This document shows positions 62,935 to 64,000 of a stretch of DNA of 64,000 nt, piece by piece. A program made the position numbers and the translations under genes. The stretch is taken from positions 2,196,501 to 2,260,500 of the forward strand of contig NZ_CP044125.1 of NCBI RefSeq assembly GCF_016864575.1. The letters run 5' to 3'. The stretch's first letter is position 1, and each line of letters begins with the position of its first letter. This DNA comes from Rhizobium sp. BG4 (lineage in GTDB: Bacteria > Pseudomonadota > Alphaproteobacteria > Rhizobiales > Rhizobiaceae). The notes beneath the pieces are model-generated. The model worked only from the letters and a program-made list of their open reading frames with translations, searched no databases and was not told the DNA's origin.

Positions 62935-63681
62935 TCAGGCCGGGCGCTTTGCTAGCAGCATGTAATTCACGTCCATGTCCTTCGACAGATTCCATTGGTT
63001 GGCCAGAGGATTGAAGAAGACGCCGGTGCGGTCGATGACTTCGAGGCCAGAGGCGGTCATCGGCGCTTCCAGTTCTTCGGGACGAACCAGCTTTTCATAT
63101 TGATGCGTGCCGCGCGGCAGCCAGCGCAGGATGTTTTCGGCCGCGAAGATCGCGAGCGCGGCGGCCTTCATCGTGCGGTTGATGGTGGCGACGAACATCA
63201 TGCCGCCGGGGCGGACCATCCTGGAGCAGGTCGACATGAAGAATTCGACGTCGGCGACGTGCTCAACGACTTCCATGTTCAGGACGATATCGAAGGTCTC
63301 GCCGGCTTCGGCGAGCTGTTCGGCCGTGACAGGACGGTAATCGACGGAAACGCCCGACGCCTTCGCATGGGTGGAGGCGATGCCGATATTCTTTTCGGAG
63401 GGGTCGGCGCCGACGACGGTGGCGCCCATCCGCGCAACCGGCTCGGACAGCAGGCCGCCGCCGCAGCCGATGTCGAGGACGCGCAGGCCTTCCAGCGGCT
63501 TCGGGCTTTTCGGGTCGAGCCCGAAATTCTCGGCTGCCTTGTCGCGGATATAGGTCAGCCGCACCGGGTTGAACTTGTGCAGCGGCTTGAACTTGCCGGT
63601 CGGGCTCCACCACTCAGCCGCCATCGCCGAGAAGCGGTCCACTTCGCTCTGGTCGATCGTGCTCTTTGCGGCTTCGCTCAT
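62935..63681 (-). CDS. ubiG: ubiquinone biosynthesis O-methyltransferase UbiG
   Basis: From the ATG at 63681, after AGGAGC, the product is 248 residues. Motif [21 protein letters not shown] is near residue 70, [20 protein letters not shown] near 130. The closing [18 protein letters not shown] is UbiG-like. It methylates two hydroxyls in ubiquinone synthesis. Confidence 0.93.
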   Translation of the reverse strand: MSEAAKSTIDQSEVDRFSAMAAEWWSPTGKFKPLHKFNPVRLTYIRDKAAENFGLDPKSPKPLEGLRVLDIGCGGGLLSEPVARMGATVVGADPSEKNIGIASTHAKASGVSVDYRPVTAEQLAEAGETFDIVLNMEVVEHVADVEFFMSTCSRMVRPGGMMFVATINRTMKAAALAIFAAENILRWLPRGTHQYEKLVRPEELEAPMTASGLEVIDRTGVFFNPLANQWNLSKDMDVNYMLLAKRPA

Positions 63682-63734
63682 TGGTCTGCTCCTTGCGTCA
63701 GTCATGAGTGAAGTCGGACGATCGGCGGCATAAG

Positions 63735-64000
63735 TCAAGGGGCGGGAAGCCGCGGGACAGAGAGCCGCGCCTCCAGGGCCGCAGCCATCGACAGCACGTT
63801 TTCATCCGCAAAGCGGCGGCCGACGATCTGCAGGCCGACGGGCAGGCCGTTCGATGCGAGGCCGACGGGAAGCGACAGGGCGGGAAGCTGCGGCAGCATG
63901 TTGAAGGGACAGGTCATGTCGAGACCGACGAAGCGACCATCCGGGCCGGTCGCGACATAATCGTCATCGCATTCGGTGACCAGCGGGGCGGTAACGGCGC
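63735..64000 (-). CDS. amidase, C-terminal part only (gene continues past the window)
   Basis: The frame is open from 63735 to the window edge, with about 88 residues visible. [20 protein letters not shown] followed by [20 protein letters not shown] is the typical C-terminal end of the amidase signature family. The catalytic Ser-Ser-Lys part lies outside. The substrate is unknown. Confidence 0.85.
   Translation of the reverse strand, partial: AVTAPLVTECDDDYVATGPDGRFVGLDMTCPFNMLPQLPALSLPVGLASNGLPVGLQIVGRRFADENVLSMAAALEARLSVPRLPAP

Overview
The window reads as a chromosome segment of an alphaproteobacterium in the Rhizobiaceae, probably Rhizobium, that carries one almost complete HK97-type siphovirus prophage of about 42.3 kb. 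The host assignment is an inference. It rests on the gene order secA, ppiC-type isomerase, argJ, acetyltransferase, mutT, then comF, grxC, nitrilase-family hydrolase, DUF1178, ubiG, on high-GC codon use, and on the rhizobial look of many small hypothetical genes.

Layout. Positions 1-1860 are chromosomal: a partial Kef-type antiporter on the minus strand and two small plus-strand genes. The prophage lies between two exact 17-bp copies of AGTGGTGCCCCATGCCG (1861-1877 and 44107-44123). The right copy overlaps the 3' end of an intact tRNA-Leu(CAA) gene on the minus strand. From 44124 the chromosome resumes: an MFS transporter with divergent TetR regulator, an aldo/keto reductase, an acyl-CoA synthetase, a GNAT protein plus polysaccharide flippase, secA, a periplasmic PpiC isomerase, argJ, and a housekeeping run ending in ubiG and a partial amidase.

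The prophage has two arms diverging from an immunity region at 35.5-36.7 kb. A Cro-like gene (minus) and a CI/S24 repressor (plus) face apart. The repressor gene is flanked by two operator pairs arranged as a long inverted repeat. The leftward (minus) arm runs from cro through a putative regulator, a ParB/MT-A70 adenine methyltransferase, a C5-cytosine methyltransferase and a replication-type HTH protein to a NusG-like protein. A terminator hairpin follows, and then the late genes: HNH, terminase, portal, protease, capsid, connectors, tail tube, tail chaperone with a -1 frameshift, tape measure, tail tip, fibre and lysis. At four tail-gene junctions a short gene sits on the opposite strand. 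Past the lysis genes are accessory genes, including a putative sugar O-methyltransferase and a small Cas2/SinR-like protein, and then a first tyrosine recombinase next to attL.

The rightward (plus) arm starts at a promoter inside the second operator pair, has a structured leader, and encodes a tight chain of small genes plus a phage sliding clamp (DnaN). It ends in a second tyrosine integrase that abuts attR.

Two prophage genes, the terminase small subunit and the right-end integrase, each appear to have lost one C from a short C run near the start. This is either genuine decay or two sequencing errors, and it decides whether the prophage could be inducible. All calls come from reading the sequence and translations; no database search was run.
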